A DNA stretch of 64,000 nt from positions 1,240,001 through 1,304,000 of the forward strand of contig NZ_BMLM01000001.1 of the NCBI RefSeq assembly GCF_014645235.1, read 5' to 3'. The position numbers were made by a program, and so were the translations under genes. Below are positions 33,138-43,306 of this stretch, piece after piece (position 1 is the first letter of the stretch; each line of letters opens with the position of its first letter). This stretch comes from Agrococcus terreus (GTDB taxonomy: Bacteria > Actinomycetota > Actinomycetes > Actinomycetales > Microbacteriaceae). The notes under the pieces were generated by a model. The model was not told the origin of the DNA, did no database searches, and was given only the letters and a program-made list of their open reading frames with translations.

Positions 33138-33686
33138 ATGAGCACGTTCCCGAGAGCCCGCAGGTCGCAGCAGGGCTACGACATCGAGCAGGTCGAGGAC
33201 TTCCTCGAGGATGCTCGTCGTGCATACGCGACCGACGTCCGGGCCGCGACGGCGATCGACTCGTCGTCGATCCGGCGGATGAGCTTCACGATGCAGAAGG
33301 GCGGCTACTCGCCCGCGCACGTCGATGCGGCGCTCGAGCGGCTCGAGGAGGCGTTCGCACGCCGGGAGCACGAGCGGGGCGTGCTCGAGCACGGCGAGGC
33401 CGCGTGGTTCGCGACGGTCCGCGAGCGGGCGCAGGAAGTGCTCGAGCAGCTCGGGCGCCCCGACCAGGAGCGGTTCCGCCGCGTGAGCCGCATCTCGCGC
33501 GGCTACCGCGTGGCCGAGGTCGACCGCTTCGCCGCGCGCATCGCCGACTACCTCGAGGACGGGCCCGACATGTCGACCCGCGAGGTGCGCACGGTGCAGT
33601 TCGACGCGCAGTTCGGCGGCTACGACGAGGACGAGGTGGACCGCCTCCTCGACACCGTCGTGAGCCTCATGCTCGCCGTGCGCTGA
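33138..33686 (+). CDS. DivIVA-like repeat protein
   Basis: 182 residues. The N-terminal DivIVA/Wag31 motif, an F-P-R-A-R-R-S-Q-Q-GYD-x2-Q-V-E-D-F-L pattern, recurs about four times: near residues 3-24, 50-70 (QKGGYSPAHVDAALERLE), 112-135 (RISRGYRVAEVDRFAARI) and 152-175 (QFGGYDEDEVDRLLD). Single DivIVA motifs bind membranes and organise polar growth; multi-motif versions without a long coiled coil are uncharacterised. A CATGAT -10-like box ends 7 bp before ATG 33138. Confidence 0.82.
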   Translation: MSTFPRARRSQQGYDIEQVEDFLEDARRAYATDVRAATAIDSSSIRRMSFTMQKGGYSPAHVDAALERLEEAFARREHERGVLEHGEAAWFATVRERAQEVLEQLGRPDQERFRRVSRISRGYRVAEVDRFAARIADYLEDGPDMSTREVRTVQFDAQFGGYDEDEVDRLLDTVVSLMLAVR

Positions 33687-33756
33687 GCGCCCGGAGGGCG
33701 GTCGACCCCAGCTCGCCCCTGGGCGCCGTTACCGTTCCGTGATATCGTCGGCGATC

Positions 33757-34395
33757 GTGTTCACCCGTGCCTCCCACCGCTCCGCGCGCTCGACGCGCAC
33801 CCGCGGCGTGCTGTCGGGCCTGTCGCTGCTGGCGGTGGCGGGCATCGCGCTCGTCTCGGTCGCCGCGAGCCCGAGCGCCGAGGTGATGGCCGAGCCCGGC
33901 TCGCTGCCCAGCGCGAACATCCCCGGCCAGGCCCTCGACGAGGTCTCGGGCGAGCAGGCGGCCTTCGTGCGCGACACCATCGTCGTGCACACGCCGACCC
34001 CGACGCCGACCCCCGAGCCGGAGCCGGCGGCGCCCGCCGCGGCGGCTGCGCCCGCCGCCTCCATCTCGATCCCGACGGTCGCCGCGCCCGATCCCGGCAC
34101 CGCGCAGGCCATCGCCCGGGACATGGTGCACGCGCGCGGCTGGGGCGACGACCAGTACTCCTGCCTCTACAACCTGTGGCAGAAGGAGTCGAACTGGAAC
34201 GTGTACGCGCAGAACGCCTCGAGCGGCGCGTACGGCATCCCGCAGGCGCTGCCGGGCTCGAAGATGGGCACGGTCGGCGGCGACTGGCAGACGAACCCCG
34301 TGACGCAGATCACCTGGGGCCTGGGCTACATCGGCGACCGGTACGGCACGCCGTGCGGCGCCTGGGGCCACTCGCAGTCCGTCGGCTGGTACTGA
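33757..34395 (+). CDS. Secreted lytic-transglycosylase-like protein
   Basis: 212 residues from GTG 33757 (an alternative GTG at 33739 adds 6). A signal peptide/TM (LSGLSLLAVAGIALVSVAA) leads into a Pro/Thr/Ala linker (TPTPTPTPEPEP), then a C-terminal SLT-like domain. WQKESNWNVYAQNASSGAYGIPQALPGSKM, described in part, has the catalytic Glu in KESNWN and the AYGIPQ motif. Likely trims peptidoglycan outside the cell. TATCGT (33743-33748) ends 8 bp before GTG 33757. Confidence 0.85.
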   Translation: MFTRASHRSARSTRTRGVLSGLSLLAVAGIALVSVAASPSAEVMAEPGSLPSANIPGQALDEVSGEQAAFVRDTIVVHTPTPTPTPEPEPAAPAAAAAPAASISIPTVAAPDPGTAQAIARDMVHARGWGDDQYSCLYNLWQKESNWNVYAQNASSGAYGIPQALPGSKMGTVGGDWQTNPVTQITWGLGYIGDRYGTPCGAWGHSQSVGWY

Positions 34396-34679
34396 TGCCG
34401 TCGCGGCGCCCCCGCCGGCGCGGCGGGGAGCACGTGCCGCTGGACGTCGAGCGCCTCATGCAGGGGGCGCTGCGCACCGAGCAGCGCGCCGGCGCGTCGT
34501 GGCACGTGCAGCCGCTCGCGGCGCGCTCGGCCGTGAAGGCCTACGCGTGCCCCGGCTGCGGCGGCACGATCCCCGAGGGGATGCCGCACGTGGTGGTGTG
34601 GCGCGCTGATTCGATCTTCGGCGAGCGCGCGGTCGAGGACCGGCGCCACTGGCACACGGGCTGCTGGCGCGCCGCCTGA
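34395..34679 (+). CDS. Conserved actinobacterial zinc-finger-like protein (often called ATP/GTP-binding)
   Basis: 94 residues. The N-terminus is Arg-rich (PSRRPRRRGGEH). The C-terminal half has CPGCGG and HWHTGC, a likely C2-H-C zinc site, after the family block W(H/N)VQPL...AVKAYACPGCG. The databank label ATP/GTP-binding protein has no visible motif behind it. The ATG overlaps the previous stop (TGATG). Function unknown. Confidence 0.72.
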   Translation: MPSRRPRRRGGEHVPLDVERLMQGALRTEQRAGASWHVQPLAARSAVKAYACPGCGGTIPEGMPHVVVWRADSIFGERAVEDRRHWHTGCWRAA

Positions 34680-34722
34680 GCGGCGCCCGCAGGAGCGCCG
34701 GACGGGCGCACGCCCGACCGGG

Positions 34723-35790
34723 CTACTTCGCGTCCTGCCTCGGGATGATGACCTCCTTGAGGATCAGCTGCACCGCGGCCGCGATCGGGATCGCGACGAG
34801 CGCGCCCAGGATGCCGAGCAGCGTGCCGCCGATGAGCGCGGAGAGCACGACGACGACGCCGGGCACCTTCACCGCGCGCTTCATGATCTGCGGGCTGATC
34901 GCGTAGGCCTCGAGCTGCATGTAGATGAGGTACCAGATCGCCACCGGCAGCGCGGTCTCCGGGCCGTCGAGCAGCAGCACGAGGAGCGAGATGACGACGG
35001 AGGCCGAGATCGTGCCGACGAGCGGGATGGTCGAGGCGATGAGCGCGATGAAGGCGTAGACGCCTGCGAGCTGCGAGCCCGCGATCGAGAGCACCGCGAA
35101 CGACAGGATGCCGTTGAGGAGGCCGAGGCCGCCCTGGCCGAGCACGAAGCGCCCGACCGAGCGCATGATCTGCTCGGCGATCTCGATGAACTTCGGCCTC
35201 GAGGAGGCCGGCACGAGGCGGTACATGCCCGACTTCAGCGACGGCATCGAGCCCGTGAAGTACAGCATGAGGACGACGACGATGAGCACGCCGCCCATCG
35301 CGAACGCGACCTGGCCGATGCCCGCGACGATGCCGGAGGCGATGTTCGCGACCCACGGGGGCAGCGACGACCACGTGTTGGGGTCGGTGAGCGCGCCGCT
35401 CACCTGCTCGATCGCCGCGTCGATGTCGACGGCGGGGAAGGTCGTCTCGATCCAGTCGCGCACGTCGTCGAGGCGCCCGCTCTCGATCTCGCGCACGATG
35501 GACTGCACGAGGGTCGAGAACTGCGCGACGATCGTCGGCACGATGAGCCAGATCGCGCCCACGAGCACGCCGACGATGAGCACGAAGACGGTGAGCACGG
35601 CGGCCCAGCGCGGGAAGCGCCGCTTGATGAGCGCCTGCACGAGCGGCTCGATGCCGAGCGCGAGGAAGATGCCCGCGAACGCCCAGACCAGCACGGTGCC
35701 GATCTGCTGCACGGCGACGCCGATGGCGATGGCGAGCAGGACGCCGAGGCCGCCGACGAGGCCGAGCAGGAAGCCGTTCTTGATCTTCAC
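34723..35790 (-). CDS. AI-2E/YdiK-family transporter
   Basis: A 355-residue polytopic membrane protein of the AI-2E (PerM/YdiK) family. About eight membrane segments surround a periplasmic domain (residues ~95-160). The family pattern near the end reads LYIYMQ(L)EAYAISPQIMKRAVKVPG in part. Family members export varied solutes; AI-2 export is not implied. GTG 35790 is chosen because TAGGAT (complement of 35798-35803) lies 7 bp upstream; an ATG three codons earlier is possible. Confidence 0.87.
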   Translation of the reverse strand: MKIKNGFLLGLVGGLGVLLAIAIGVAVQQIGTVLVWAFAGIFLALGIEPLVQALIKRRFPRWAAVLTVFVLIVGVLVGAIWLIVPTIVAQFSTLVQSIVREIESGRLDDVRDWIETTFPAVDIDAAIEQVSGALTDPNTWSSLPPWVANIASGIVAGIGQVAFAMGGVLIVVVLMLYFTGSMPSLKSGMYRLVPASSRPKFIEIAEQIMRSVGRFVLGQGGLGLLNGILSFAVLSIAGSQLAGVYAFIALIASTIPLVGTISASVVISLLVLLLDGPETALPVAIWYLIYMQLEAYAISPQIMKRAVKVPGVVVVLSALIGGTLLGILGALVAIPIAAAVQLILKEVIIPRQDAK

Positions 35791-35954
35791 AGTCCGCATC
35801 CTAGGGTCGGGGGATGCGGCGCCCGCCCAGGCTCGCGGGCCGCGGGGTTGGCAGGCGCCCCTGCGGCTCGGTACCCTGGAGGCTTGCCCGCCCTGCGCCG
35901 CCGCGCCCTCGCGACGACGGGGCAGCCCGCGAGCGTGAAAGGACCAGTGACCCA

Positions 35955-37889
35955 GTGCGATACATCCTCGCGGCCGTGAGCCTCGTGCTCTCGCTCGTCC
36001 TGCTCGGGCTCGGCGTCGCCCAGCGCACCATCTGGGCCCCGCCCGACACGATCGTCGCCGAGGCGCAGGAGCAGGTCGACGAGCCGCTCGTGCTCATCCC
36101 GGGCGAGGCGATGAACGCCCACGACGGCCGCCAGACGGTCGTCGTGCGGGGCGAGGGCGAGCTCACCGCGGTCGTCGGGCGCGCGCACGACGTGGAGGGC
36201 TGGATCGGGGAGTCCCCCCACGCGCTCGCCGAGGTCGCCGACTCCGGCGCCCTCGAGCTCGCTCCGCAGGCCGGCGCCGACACGGCCGAGCTGCCCGCGC
36301 TCGCCGGCAACGACATGTGGATCGAGGAGCACTCCGGCACGGGCGAGGTGCGGTTCTCGATCGACATGCCCGTCGGCTACGCCATCGCGGTCGCCGGCGA
36401 GCCCGGCGGCGCCGCGCCCACGGACGTGCGGATCGAGTGGCCGTTCGACGCGAAGACGCCGCTGTTCGGACCGCTCGTCACGGCGGGCCTCGCGATGCTC
36501 GCGCTCTCGCTGCTGCTCTTCCTGCTGGCGCTCCGCCGGCACCGCCGCCGCCGCGGTCCGCAGCGCCGCTCGCACCGCGAGCTCACCCGCGCCGAGCGGC
36601 GCGCCCTCGCGCGCGACGCGAAGGACGGCCTGCCGCGCGGCACCGCCGCGGTCGCGCCCGGCTCCGACCGGCCCGCGATCGAGGCGGCCGAGGCGCGAGA
36701 GCGCGATGCCCCCGCGGCCGCTCCCGAGGGCGCCGCTCCCGAGGGCGATGCTTCCGACGCCGCGCGCCCCGACGCGGCCGCCCCCGAGGGCGAGGCGCCT
36801 TCCGACGGCCGCCGCACCGAGCGCCGCGCCGCGGCCCCGCGCCGCCGAGGGCTGGGGCTCATCGCGCTGCCGGCGATCGCGGTCGTCGCGCTCACGGGCT
36901 GCGGGCCGCAGTACTGGCCGAGCGGCGCGCCCGAGCCGAGCGAGACCGGCGAGCCCACCCCGACGAGCCTCGAGGAGACCCTCCCGCCCGTCGCCGTGAC
37001 CGAGCACCAGTTCGGACGCATCCTCGAGGACACGCGCGCGGTCGCCGCCGCGGCCGACGAGGCGCGCGACGCGGGCGCCGCCGAGGCGCGCTTCGCCGGG
37101 CCCGTGCTCGACGCCCGCCGCACGAACTACGAGGTGCGTTCCGCCGACGGCGAGCTGGCGGCCGTCACCGGTGTGCCGGACGGCGACATCGAGCTGCTGC
37201 TGCCGCAGCAGACCGAGTCGTGGCCGCGCACGGTGCTCGCGGTCGTGGGCTGGCAGGACGCGTCGCAGACGCAGGCGGCCATGGTCTTCCAGCAGGCCTC
37301 GCCCCGCGACGACTACCGCGTCGTCTACCAGACGGCGCTCGCCTCGGGCGTGCAGCTGCCGCCCGTCGCGAGCCCCACGATCGGCGCCGCGAGCCTGCCG
37401 CTCGACACGCCCCTGCTCCAGCGCCCGCCGCAGGAGATCACCGGCGCGTACGCCGACTTCATGCTGAACGGGGACGAGTCGGAGTTCGCGTCCTGGTTCA
37501 CGCCCGACGACCCGCTCAACCAGAGCATCGGCCGGGCGACGAAGGACGAGACGGCGCAGCGCCCGGAGTTCGAGCTGACCGACCTGTCCTGGAGCGCGTC
37601 CGACGACGAGGCGGCGCCGGCGCTGCTCGTCACGAACGAGGGCGGCGCGCTCATGGCGACGTCGTGGATCGAGACGCAGCGCACGACCCCGCGCGAGGAG
37701 GGCGTGACCGTGACGGCCAACGACGCGGCCGGCGTGCTCTCGGGCGTCGACCAGTCGGAGTCGGGGCTCGAGATCTCGTACCTCGTGCAGGTGCTGTTCG
37801 CTGTGCCCGCCGCGGATGCGCCGGAGGGCACCCAGATCCAGGTGGTCGGCTACACGGAGTCGCTGCTCGACGCGAGGGAGATCGGCTGA
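35955..37889 (+). CDS. Large membrane-anchored protein of unknown function
   Basis: A 644-residue protein. It has an N-terminal TM (ILAAVSLVLSLVLLGLGVA), an extracellular ~135-residue domain and a second TM (LVTAGLAMLALSLLLFLLAL). A ~110-residue Arg/Ala/Glu-rich cytoplasmic stretch follows, then a third hydrophobic segment ending in LTGC and a ~320-residue extracellular domain. The LTGC after a hydrophobic run looks like an internal lipobox, as if a membrane protein and a lipoprotein were fused. No enzymatic motif seen. Its stop overlaps the thioredoxin-TPR gene (TGATG), suggesting joint action at the envelope. Confidence 0.68.
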   Translation: MRYILAAVSLVLSLVLLGLGVAQRTIWAPPDTIVAEAQEQVDEPLVLIPGEAMNAHDGRQTVVVRGEGELTAVVGRAHDVEGWIGESPHALAEVADSGALELAPQAGADTAELPALAGNDMWIEEHSGTGEVRFSIDMPVGYAIAVAGEPGGAAPTDVRIEWPFDAKTPLFGPLVTAGLAMLALSLLLFLLALRRHRRRRGPQRRSHRELTRAERRALARDAKDGLPRGTAAVAPGSDRPAIEAAEARERDAPAAAPEGAAPEGDASDAARPDAAAPEGEAPSDGRRTERRAAAPRRRGLGLIALPAIAVVALTGCGPQYWPSGAPEPSETGEPTPTSLEETLPPVAVTEHQFGRILEDTRAVAAAADEARDAGAAEARFAGPVLDARRTNYEVRSADGELAAVTGVPDGDIELLLPQQTESWPRTVLAVVGWQDASQTQAAMVFQQASPRDDYRVVYQTALASGVQLPPVASPTIGAASLPLDTPLLQRPPQEITGAYADFMLNGDESEFASWFTPDDPLNQSIGRATKDETAQRPEFELTDLSWSASDDEAAPALLVTNEGGALMATSWIETQRTTPREEGVTVTANDAAGVLSGVDQSESGLEISYLVQVLFAVPAADAPEGTQIQVVGYTESLLDAREIG

Positions 37890-38872
37890 TGGCCGCACCG
37901 GACATGATGCCCGCTTCGATGGGGGGCGCCGTCGACCTGTCGGTGCTCGCCGCCCGCCACGCGCAGGAGGCGCAGGCCGCCGCGCGGCCGGCCGACGCCG
38001 CGGAGGGCTCGTCGCCCGACGGCGCCGGCGCCGCCGCGCCCGGCGCGCCCGTGCCCGGCGTGATCGTCGACGTCACGGACGCCGAGTTCGGCGCCGTCGT
38101 CGAGCTCTCGAGCAGCGTGCCCGTCATCGTGGACATCTGGGCCGAGTGGTGCGGGCCGTGCAAGCAGCTGACGCCGGTGCTCGAGCGCCTCGTGAGCGAG
38201 TACCAGGGCCGCCTCGTGCTCGCGAAGGTCGACGCCGACGCCAACCCGCAGCTCGTGCAGGCCTTCCAGGCGCAGTCGATCCCGACGGTCGCCGCCGTCA
38301 TCGGCGGCCGCCCCGCGCCGCTGTTCACCGGCGCGATCCCCGAGGAGCAGGTGCGCGAGGTGCTCGAGCAGGTGCTCGCGTTCGCCGAGCAGCAGGGCAT
38401 CACGGGCCGAGTGCCCGTCGAGGGCGCCGAGGCGCCCGCCGAGCCCGAGCCGGAGCCCGTGCCGCCGCTCCACCAGGAGGCGTACGACGCGCTCGAGGCG
38501 GGCGACCTCCCCACCGCGATCGCCGCGTTCGAGAAGGCGGTCGCGCAGAACCCGCGGGACGCCGAGGCGATCGCCGGCCTCGCCCAGGTCCGCCTGCTCT
38601 CGCGCCTGCAGGGCCGGGGCGCCGACGAGGTGCGTGCGGCGGCCGGCGGCGCGCCCGACGACATCGAGGCGCAGATGCTCGTCGCCGACCTCGACCTCTC
38701 GGGCGGCCACGTGGAGGACGCGTTCCTGCGACTCCTCGACCTCATGGCGACGCTCTCGGGCGACGCGAAGCAGGACGTGCGGCTGCGGCTGCTCGACCAC
38801 TTCGAGATCGTCGGCCTCGACGACCCGCGCGTGGGCGCGGCCCGTCGCCGGCTCACGAGCCTGCTCTACTGA
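37889..38872 (+). CDS. Thioredoxin-TPR co-chaperone (CnoX/YbbN-like)
   Basis: 327 residues. A ~55-residue Ala-rich leader precedes a thioredoxin domain with intact active site WCGPC (C88, C91) at residues ~60-165. A Glu/Pro linker leads to a C-terminal TPR-like region (AYDALEAGDLPTAIAAFEKAV) and the helical YbbN-type tail. YbbN/CnoX proteins chaperone and protect proteins from oxidation. The intact CxxC suggests redox activity. Confidence 0.9.
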   Translation: MAAPDMMPASMGGAVDLSVLAARHAQEAQAAARPADAAEGSSPDGAGAAAPGAPVPGVIVDVTDAEFGAVVELSSSVPVIVDIWAEWCGPCKQLTPVLERLVSEYQGRLVLAKVDADANPQLVQAFQAQSIPTVAAVIGGRPAPLFTGAIPEEQVREVLEQVLAFAEQQGITGRVPVEGAEAPAEPEPEPVPPLHQEAYDALEAGDLPTAIAAFEKAVAQNPRDAEAIAGLAQVRLLSRLQGRGADEVRAAAGGAPDDIEAQMLVADLDLSGGHVEDAFLRLLDLMATLSGDAKQDVRLRLLDHFEIVGLDDPRVGAARRRLTSLLY

Positions 38873-38917
38873 GCCGGCCGGACGGAGCCTCGCGGCCGTC
38901 GGCCGGCCCGCATGACG

Positions 38918-38947
38918 GAGGCCCCGCTCCAGCTGGAGCGGGGCCTC
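38918..38947. terminator. Bidirectional terminator hairpin
   Basis: GAGGCCCCGCTCCA and its complement form a 14-bp stem with a 2-nt apex, between the thioredoxin-TPR gene and the converging glgB. Confidence 0.75.
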
Positions 38948-38957
38948 TCGTCGTCGG

Positions 38958-41114
38958 TCAGCGCTTCGGCCGCAGCAGCAGGCCCGCGAGCGGCGGCACC
39001 GTGATCGTCGCCGAGGCGGGCCGCCCGCCCCACGGCTCGTCCATGGCGCGGACGGCGCCGAGGTTGCCGACGCCCGAGCCGCCGAACTCGGACGCGTCCG
39101 AGTTCACGAGCTCCTCCCACTCGCCCGCGAACGGCAGGCCGAGCCGGTAGCCCTCGATCGGGCGTCCGGAGAAGTTGACGACCGCGGCGATCGGATCCGG
39201 CCCCTCGCCCCAGCGCAGGAACGCGATGAGGTTGTCGGAGGAGTTGCCGCCGTCGATCCACTCGAACCCGCCGGGCTCGTTGTCGCGCGCCCACAGGGCG
39301 TCGTGCTCGCGGTAGGTGCGGTTCAGCTGCGAGACGAGCGACATGAGGCCGCGGTGCACCGGCTGGTCGAGGATCCACCAGTCGAGCCCGCGCGCCTCGC
39401 TCCACTCGCTCGGCTGCCCGAACTCCTGGCCCATGAACAGCAGCTGCTTGCCCGGATGCGCCCACATGAACGTCAGGTACGCGCGCACCGAGGCGAGCTT
39501 CTGCCACTGGTCGCCCGGCATCTTGCCGAGCAGCGAGCCCTTGCCGTGCACGACCTCGTCGTGGCTGATCGGCAGCACGAACTGCTCCGAGAAGGCGTAG
39601 AGGAACGAGAACGTGATGTCGTGGTGGTGGTGCGAGCGGTACATCGGGTCGACCGCCATGTACTGGAGCGTGTCGTGCATCCAGCCCATGTTCCACTTCA
39701 TGCCGAAGCCGAGCCCGCCCGCACTGGTCGGCTTCGAGACGCCGGGCCACGAGGTGGACTCCTCGGCGATCATGATGACGCCGGGGTGCCGGCGGTAGAC
39801 CGTCGCGTTCGTCTCCTGCAGCAGCGCGATGGCCTCGAGGTGCTCGCGCCCGCCGTGCACGTTCGGCAGCCATTCGCCGTCCTTGCGCGAGTAGTCGAGG
39901 TAGAGCATCGAGGCGACGGCGTCGACCCGGAGGCCGTCGATGTGGAACTCCTCCATCCAGTAGATCGCGTTCGCGACGAGGAAGTTCTTCACCTCCGGGC
40001 GGCCGAAGTCGAACACGTGCGTGCCCCAGTCGGGCTGGTCGCCGCGGCGCGGATCCGGGTGCTCGTAGAGGGCGCGGCCGTCGAAGCGGGCGAGCGCCCA
40101 CTCGTCCTTGGGGAAGTGGCCGGGCACCCAGTCCATGATCACGCCGTAGCCGGCGCGGTGGAGGCGGTCGATGAGGTACCGCAGGTCGTCGGGGTGCCCG
40201 AAGCGGCTCGTCGGCGCGTAGTAGCCGGTGACCTGGTAGCCCCACGAGCCGCCGAAGGGGTGCTCGGCGAGCGGCATGAACTCGACGTGCGTGAAGCCCG
40301 TCTCCTCGAGGTGCTCGATGAGCGCGTCGGCCATCTCGCGGTACGAGAGCCCCGGCCGCCACGAGCCGAAGTGCAGCTCGTAGATCGACATCGGCGCGTT
40401 GTGCGGGTCGCGCGCGGCGCGCGAGGCCATCCAGTCGTCGTCGCTCCACGCGAAGCGGCTCGTGCCGACCTTCGACGCGGTCGCAGGCGGCACCTCGGTG
40501 TAGCGGGCCATCGGGTCGGCGCGCGTCACCCAGCCGTGATCGGTGAGGATCTCGTACTTGTAGGCGCTGTGCTCCAGGTCGCCCGGCACGAAGAGCTCCC
40601 ACACGCCCGAGCGGCCCATGGTGCGCATCGGGTGCGCGCGGCCGACCCAGTCGTTGAAGTCGCCGACGATCCGGACGGCGTAGGCGTTCGGGGCCCAGAC
40701 GGCGAACGCCGCGCCCGCGACGCCCTCGTGCTCGCGCAGGCGCGAGCCGAGCACCTTCCAGAGCTGCTCGTGCCGGCCCTCGCTCCACAGGTGGAGGTCG
40801 AGCTCGCCGAGCGCCGGCGTGAAGCGGTACGGGTCGTCGGCCTCGTGGACGGCGCCGTCGTCGTACTCCGTGCGCAGCCGGTAGGGCGCGACCGGGCCGG
40901 CGACGCGCGCCTCCCAGAGCCCGTGGCCGACGTGCTCCATCGGGGTCTCTGCGGCGCCGACGACGGTGACGGCCCTGGCCAGGTGCCGGGTCGCCCGCAC
41001 GACGTGACCGTCGCCATCGGGGAGGGAGGGGTCCGGGTGGGCGCCGAGCAGGTCGTGCGGCTGCGGGTCGGCGCCGCCCGTGAGGCGCTGGATGGCGTTC
41101 TCGTCGAGGGTCAT
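38958..41114 (-). CDS. glgB: 1,4-alpha-glucan branching enzyme
   Basis: A 718-residue GH13 branching enzyme that adds alpha-1,6 branches. N-terminal CBM48 domains (residues ~10-210, [19 protein letters not shown]) precede the catalytic barrel with the nucleophile in [10 protein letters not shown], acid/base in MIAEEST and transition-state stabiliser in [10 protein letters not shown]. The ATG overlaps the glgE stop by 4 bp, so the two are translationally coupled: GlgE extends and GlgB branches. Confidence 0.96.
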   Translation of the reverse strand: MTLDENAIQRLTGGADPQPHDLLGAHPDPSLPDGDGHVVRATRHLARAVTVVGAAETPMEHVGHGLWEARVAGPVAPYRLRTEYDDGAVHEADDPYRFTPALGELDLHLWSEGRHEQLWKVLGSRLREHEGVAGAAFAVWAPNAYAVRIVGDFNDWVGRAHPMRTMGRSGVWELFVPGDLEHSAYKYEILTDHGWVTRADPMARYTEVPPATASKVGTSRFAWSDDDWMASRAARDPHNAPMSIYELHFGSWRPGLSYREMADALIEHLEETGFTHVEFMPLAEHPFGGSWGYQVTGYYAPTSRFGHPDDLRYLIDRLHRAGYGVIMDWVPGHFPKDEWALARFDGRALYEHPDPRRGDQPDWGTHVFDFGRPEVKNFLVANAIYWMEEFHIDGLRVDAVASMLYLDYSRKDGEWLPNVHGGREHLEAIALLQETNATVYRRHPGVIMIAEESTSWPGVSKPTSAGGLGFGMKWNMGWMHDTLQYMAVDPMYRSHHHHDITFSFLYAFSEQFVLPISHDEVVHGKGSLLGKMPGDQWQKLASVRAYLTFMWAHPGKQLLFMGQEFGQPSEWSEARGLDWWILDQPVHRGLMSLVSQLNRTYREHDALWARDNEPGGFEWIDGGNSSDNLIAFLRWGEGPDPIAAVVNFSGRPIEGYRLGLPFAGEWEELVNSDASEFGGSGVGNLGAVRAMDEPWGGRPASATITVPPLAGLLLRPKR

Positions 41115-43246
41115 GCGCTCGCCTTCCGCACGTGGATGATGTGCGCGGGCTCGACGAACGCGTCGAGCCGCACGAAGTCGTGGTCGCTCCAGGTCCAGGT
41201 CTGGCCGGTGATGAGGTCGTGCGCCTCGAACTGCTCGCCCGGCTGCAGGCCCAGCTTGGTCAGGTCGAGGTGCACGGTCGTCTCGCGCGCCGAGTGCGGG
41301 TCGACGTTCGCGACCACGAGGATGACGTCGTCCTCGCCGCTCTCGGTGAAGCGGCCCTCGACGCGCTTCGAGTAGACGAGCACGCTGTCGTCGTCCGACC
41401 AGTGCACGTCGAGCGCCCACAGCTGGCGGATCGCGGGGTGCTGGGCGCGGATCTCGTTGAGCCGCGCGATGTACGGCGCGATCGTCGTGCCGTTGCGGGC
41501 CGCCCGCTCCCAGTCGCGCGCCTTGTACTCGTACTTCTCGTTGTCGATGGCCTCCTCGGCCCCCGGCCGCGCGACGTCCTCGATGAGCTCGTAGCCGGCG
41601 TACATGCCCCACGTGGGCACGGCGGTCGCGGCGATCGCGGCGCGCACCTTGAACGCGGGCACGCCGCCGAACTGCAGGTACTCGGTGAGGATGTCGGGCG
41701 TGTTCACCCAGAAGGCGGGCTTGAACCACGCCGCCTGCGGGCCGGTGACCTCGCGCAGGTACTCCTCGAGCTCGGCCTTCGTGTTGCGCCACGCGAAGTA
41801 CGTGTACGACTGCTGGAAGCCGACCTTGCCGAGCGCCTGCATCATCGCGGGGCGCGTGAACGCCTCGGCGAGGAAGACGATGTCGCCGTGGCGCGCGTTC
41901 GTCTCGCGGATCACGAGCTCCCAGAACCACAGCGGCTTGGTGTGCGGGTTGTCGACGCGGAAGATGCGCACGCCGCAGCCGATCCACTGGTCGAGGATGC
42001 GCAGCACCTCGGCGACGATGCCCTCGGGATCGTTGTCGAAGTTGACCGGGTAGATGTCCTGGTACTTCTTGGGCGGGTTCTCGGCGAACGCGATCGTGCC
42101 GTCCGGGAGGGTCGTGAACCACTCCGGGTGCTCGGTGACCCAGGGGTGGTCGGGCGCCGCCTGCAGCGCGAGGTCCATCGCGACCTCGAGGCCGAGCTCG
42201 CCCGCGCGGCCGACGAAGGCGCGGAAGTCGGCTACCGTGCCGAGGTCCGGGTGGATGGTGTCGTGGCCGCCGTGCTTCGAGCCGATCGCCCAGGGGCTGC
42301 CGGGGTCGCCGGGCTGCGGCGTGAGCGTGTTGTTGGGGCCCTTGCGGTTCACCTCGCCGATGGGGTGCACGGGCGGCAGGTAGACGACGTCGAAGCCCAT
42401 CTCCTTGACGGCGGGGAGGCGCTCGGCGGCCGTGCGGAACGTGCCGGAGGTCCAGGTGCCGTCGTCGTTCCGGACGGCGCCCTCGGAGCGCGGGAAGAGC
42501 TCGTACCAGGCGCCGACGGCCGCGCGCGTGCGCTCGACGCGAAGGCGGAGGGTCTCGGAGGCCGTGACGAGCGAGCGGGGCCTGCGGCGGTCGACGGCGG
42601 CGAGCACGTCGGGCGCGTTCACCGCGGCCCAGCGCTCGAGCACGGGGGTGGAGCGGTCGGCGAGGCGCTCGGCGGCGCGGCGGAGGGTCGCGGCGTCGTC
42701 CGCGGCGGCGGGGTCGACGGCGGGCGCCGCGCTCGCGGCCGGGGCCGTGCTCCGGGCCGCGGTGCTCGCGCTCCGCGCGGGCTTCGGCGCGCCGCTGCGC
42801 GCGGGCGCGGCGGCCTGCGCGGAGGCGGGAGCCGGCGCCGTCTCGTCGGCGGCGCGCACGAGCAGCTGCGCGCCGATCGTGGCCATGAGCTCCGCGTCGA
42901 TGTCGGCTGCGATCTTGATCTCGGCGTTGTGGTGCCACGTCGCCCACTCGTCGGCCCACGCCTCGACGTGCCACGTCCACTCGCCCTGCTCGTCGACCTG
43001 CGCGAGCGCGCGGTGCCGGTCGAAGCCGTCGCCGACGGGGGGCATCGAGTGCCGCTGCTCCTTCCCCGAGGGGGAGCGCAGCACGAGCGTGACCCCGATC
43101 CGGTCGTGCCCCTCGCGGAACGCGACGGCCGAGAACGGCACGACGTCGCCCACCACCGCCTTCGCGGGGAATCGGTCGCCCGGCTGCTGCGGAGCGAGGT
43201 CGAGCACCGGGATCCGGCCGGACAGGACATCCATCTGGGTCGCCAC
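41111..43246 (-). CDS. glgE: Alpha-1,4-glucan:maltose-1-phosphate maltosyltransferase
   Basis: A 711-residue GH13_3 enzyme that adds maltose units from maltose-1-phosphate to alpha-glucan. Catalytic regions: [16 protein letters not shown] (nucleophile Asp) and [12 protein letters not shown] (acid/base Glu), and the C-terminal beta domain. An Ala-rich linker (residues ~130-180) interrupts the N-terminal domain. TAGGGT (complement of 43254-43259) ends 7 bp before the GTG, giving a leaderless start. treS and pep2, which supply maltose-1-phosphate, are not in this window. Confidence 0.95.
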   Translation of the reverse strand: MATQMDVLSGRIPVLDLAPQQPGDRFPAKAVVGDVVPFSAVAFREGHDRIGVTLVLRSPSGKEQRHSMPPVGDGFDRHRALAQVDEQGEWTWHVEAWADEWATWHHNAEIKIAADIDAELMATIGAQLLVRAADETAPAPASAQAAAPARSGAPKPARSASTAARSTAPAASAAPAVDPAAADDAATLRRAAERLADRSTPVLERWAAVNAPDVLAAVDRRRPRSLVTASETLRLRVERTRAAVGAWYELFPRSEGAVRNDDGTWTSGTFRTAAERLPAVKEMGFDVVYLPPVHPIGEVNRKGPNNTLTPQPGDPGSPWAIGSKHGGHDTIHPDLGTVADFRAFVGRAGELGLEVAMDLALQAAPDHPWVTEHPEWFTTLPDGTIAFAENPPKKYQDIYPVNFDNDPEGIVAEVLRILDQWIGCGVRIFRVDNPHTKPLWFWELVIRETNARHGDIVFLAEAFTRPAMMQALGKVGFQQSYTYFAWRNTKAELEEYLREVTGPQAAWFKPAFWVNTPDILTEYLQFGGVPAFKVRAAIAATAVPTWGMYAGYELIEDVARPGAEEAIDNEKYEYKARDWERAARNGTTIAPYIARLNEIRAQHPAIRQLWALDVHWSDDDSVLVYSKRVEGRFTESGEDDVILVVANVDPHSARETTVHLDLTKLGLQPGEQFEAHDLITGQTWTWSDHDFVRLDAFVEPAHIIHVRKASA

Positions 43247-43306
43247 GGATCCGACCCTAGCGAGCGCTCCTGCGACCGGCCATCAGCCGCCGCTAGGCTC
43301 GGCCGC

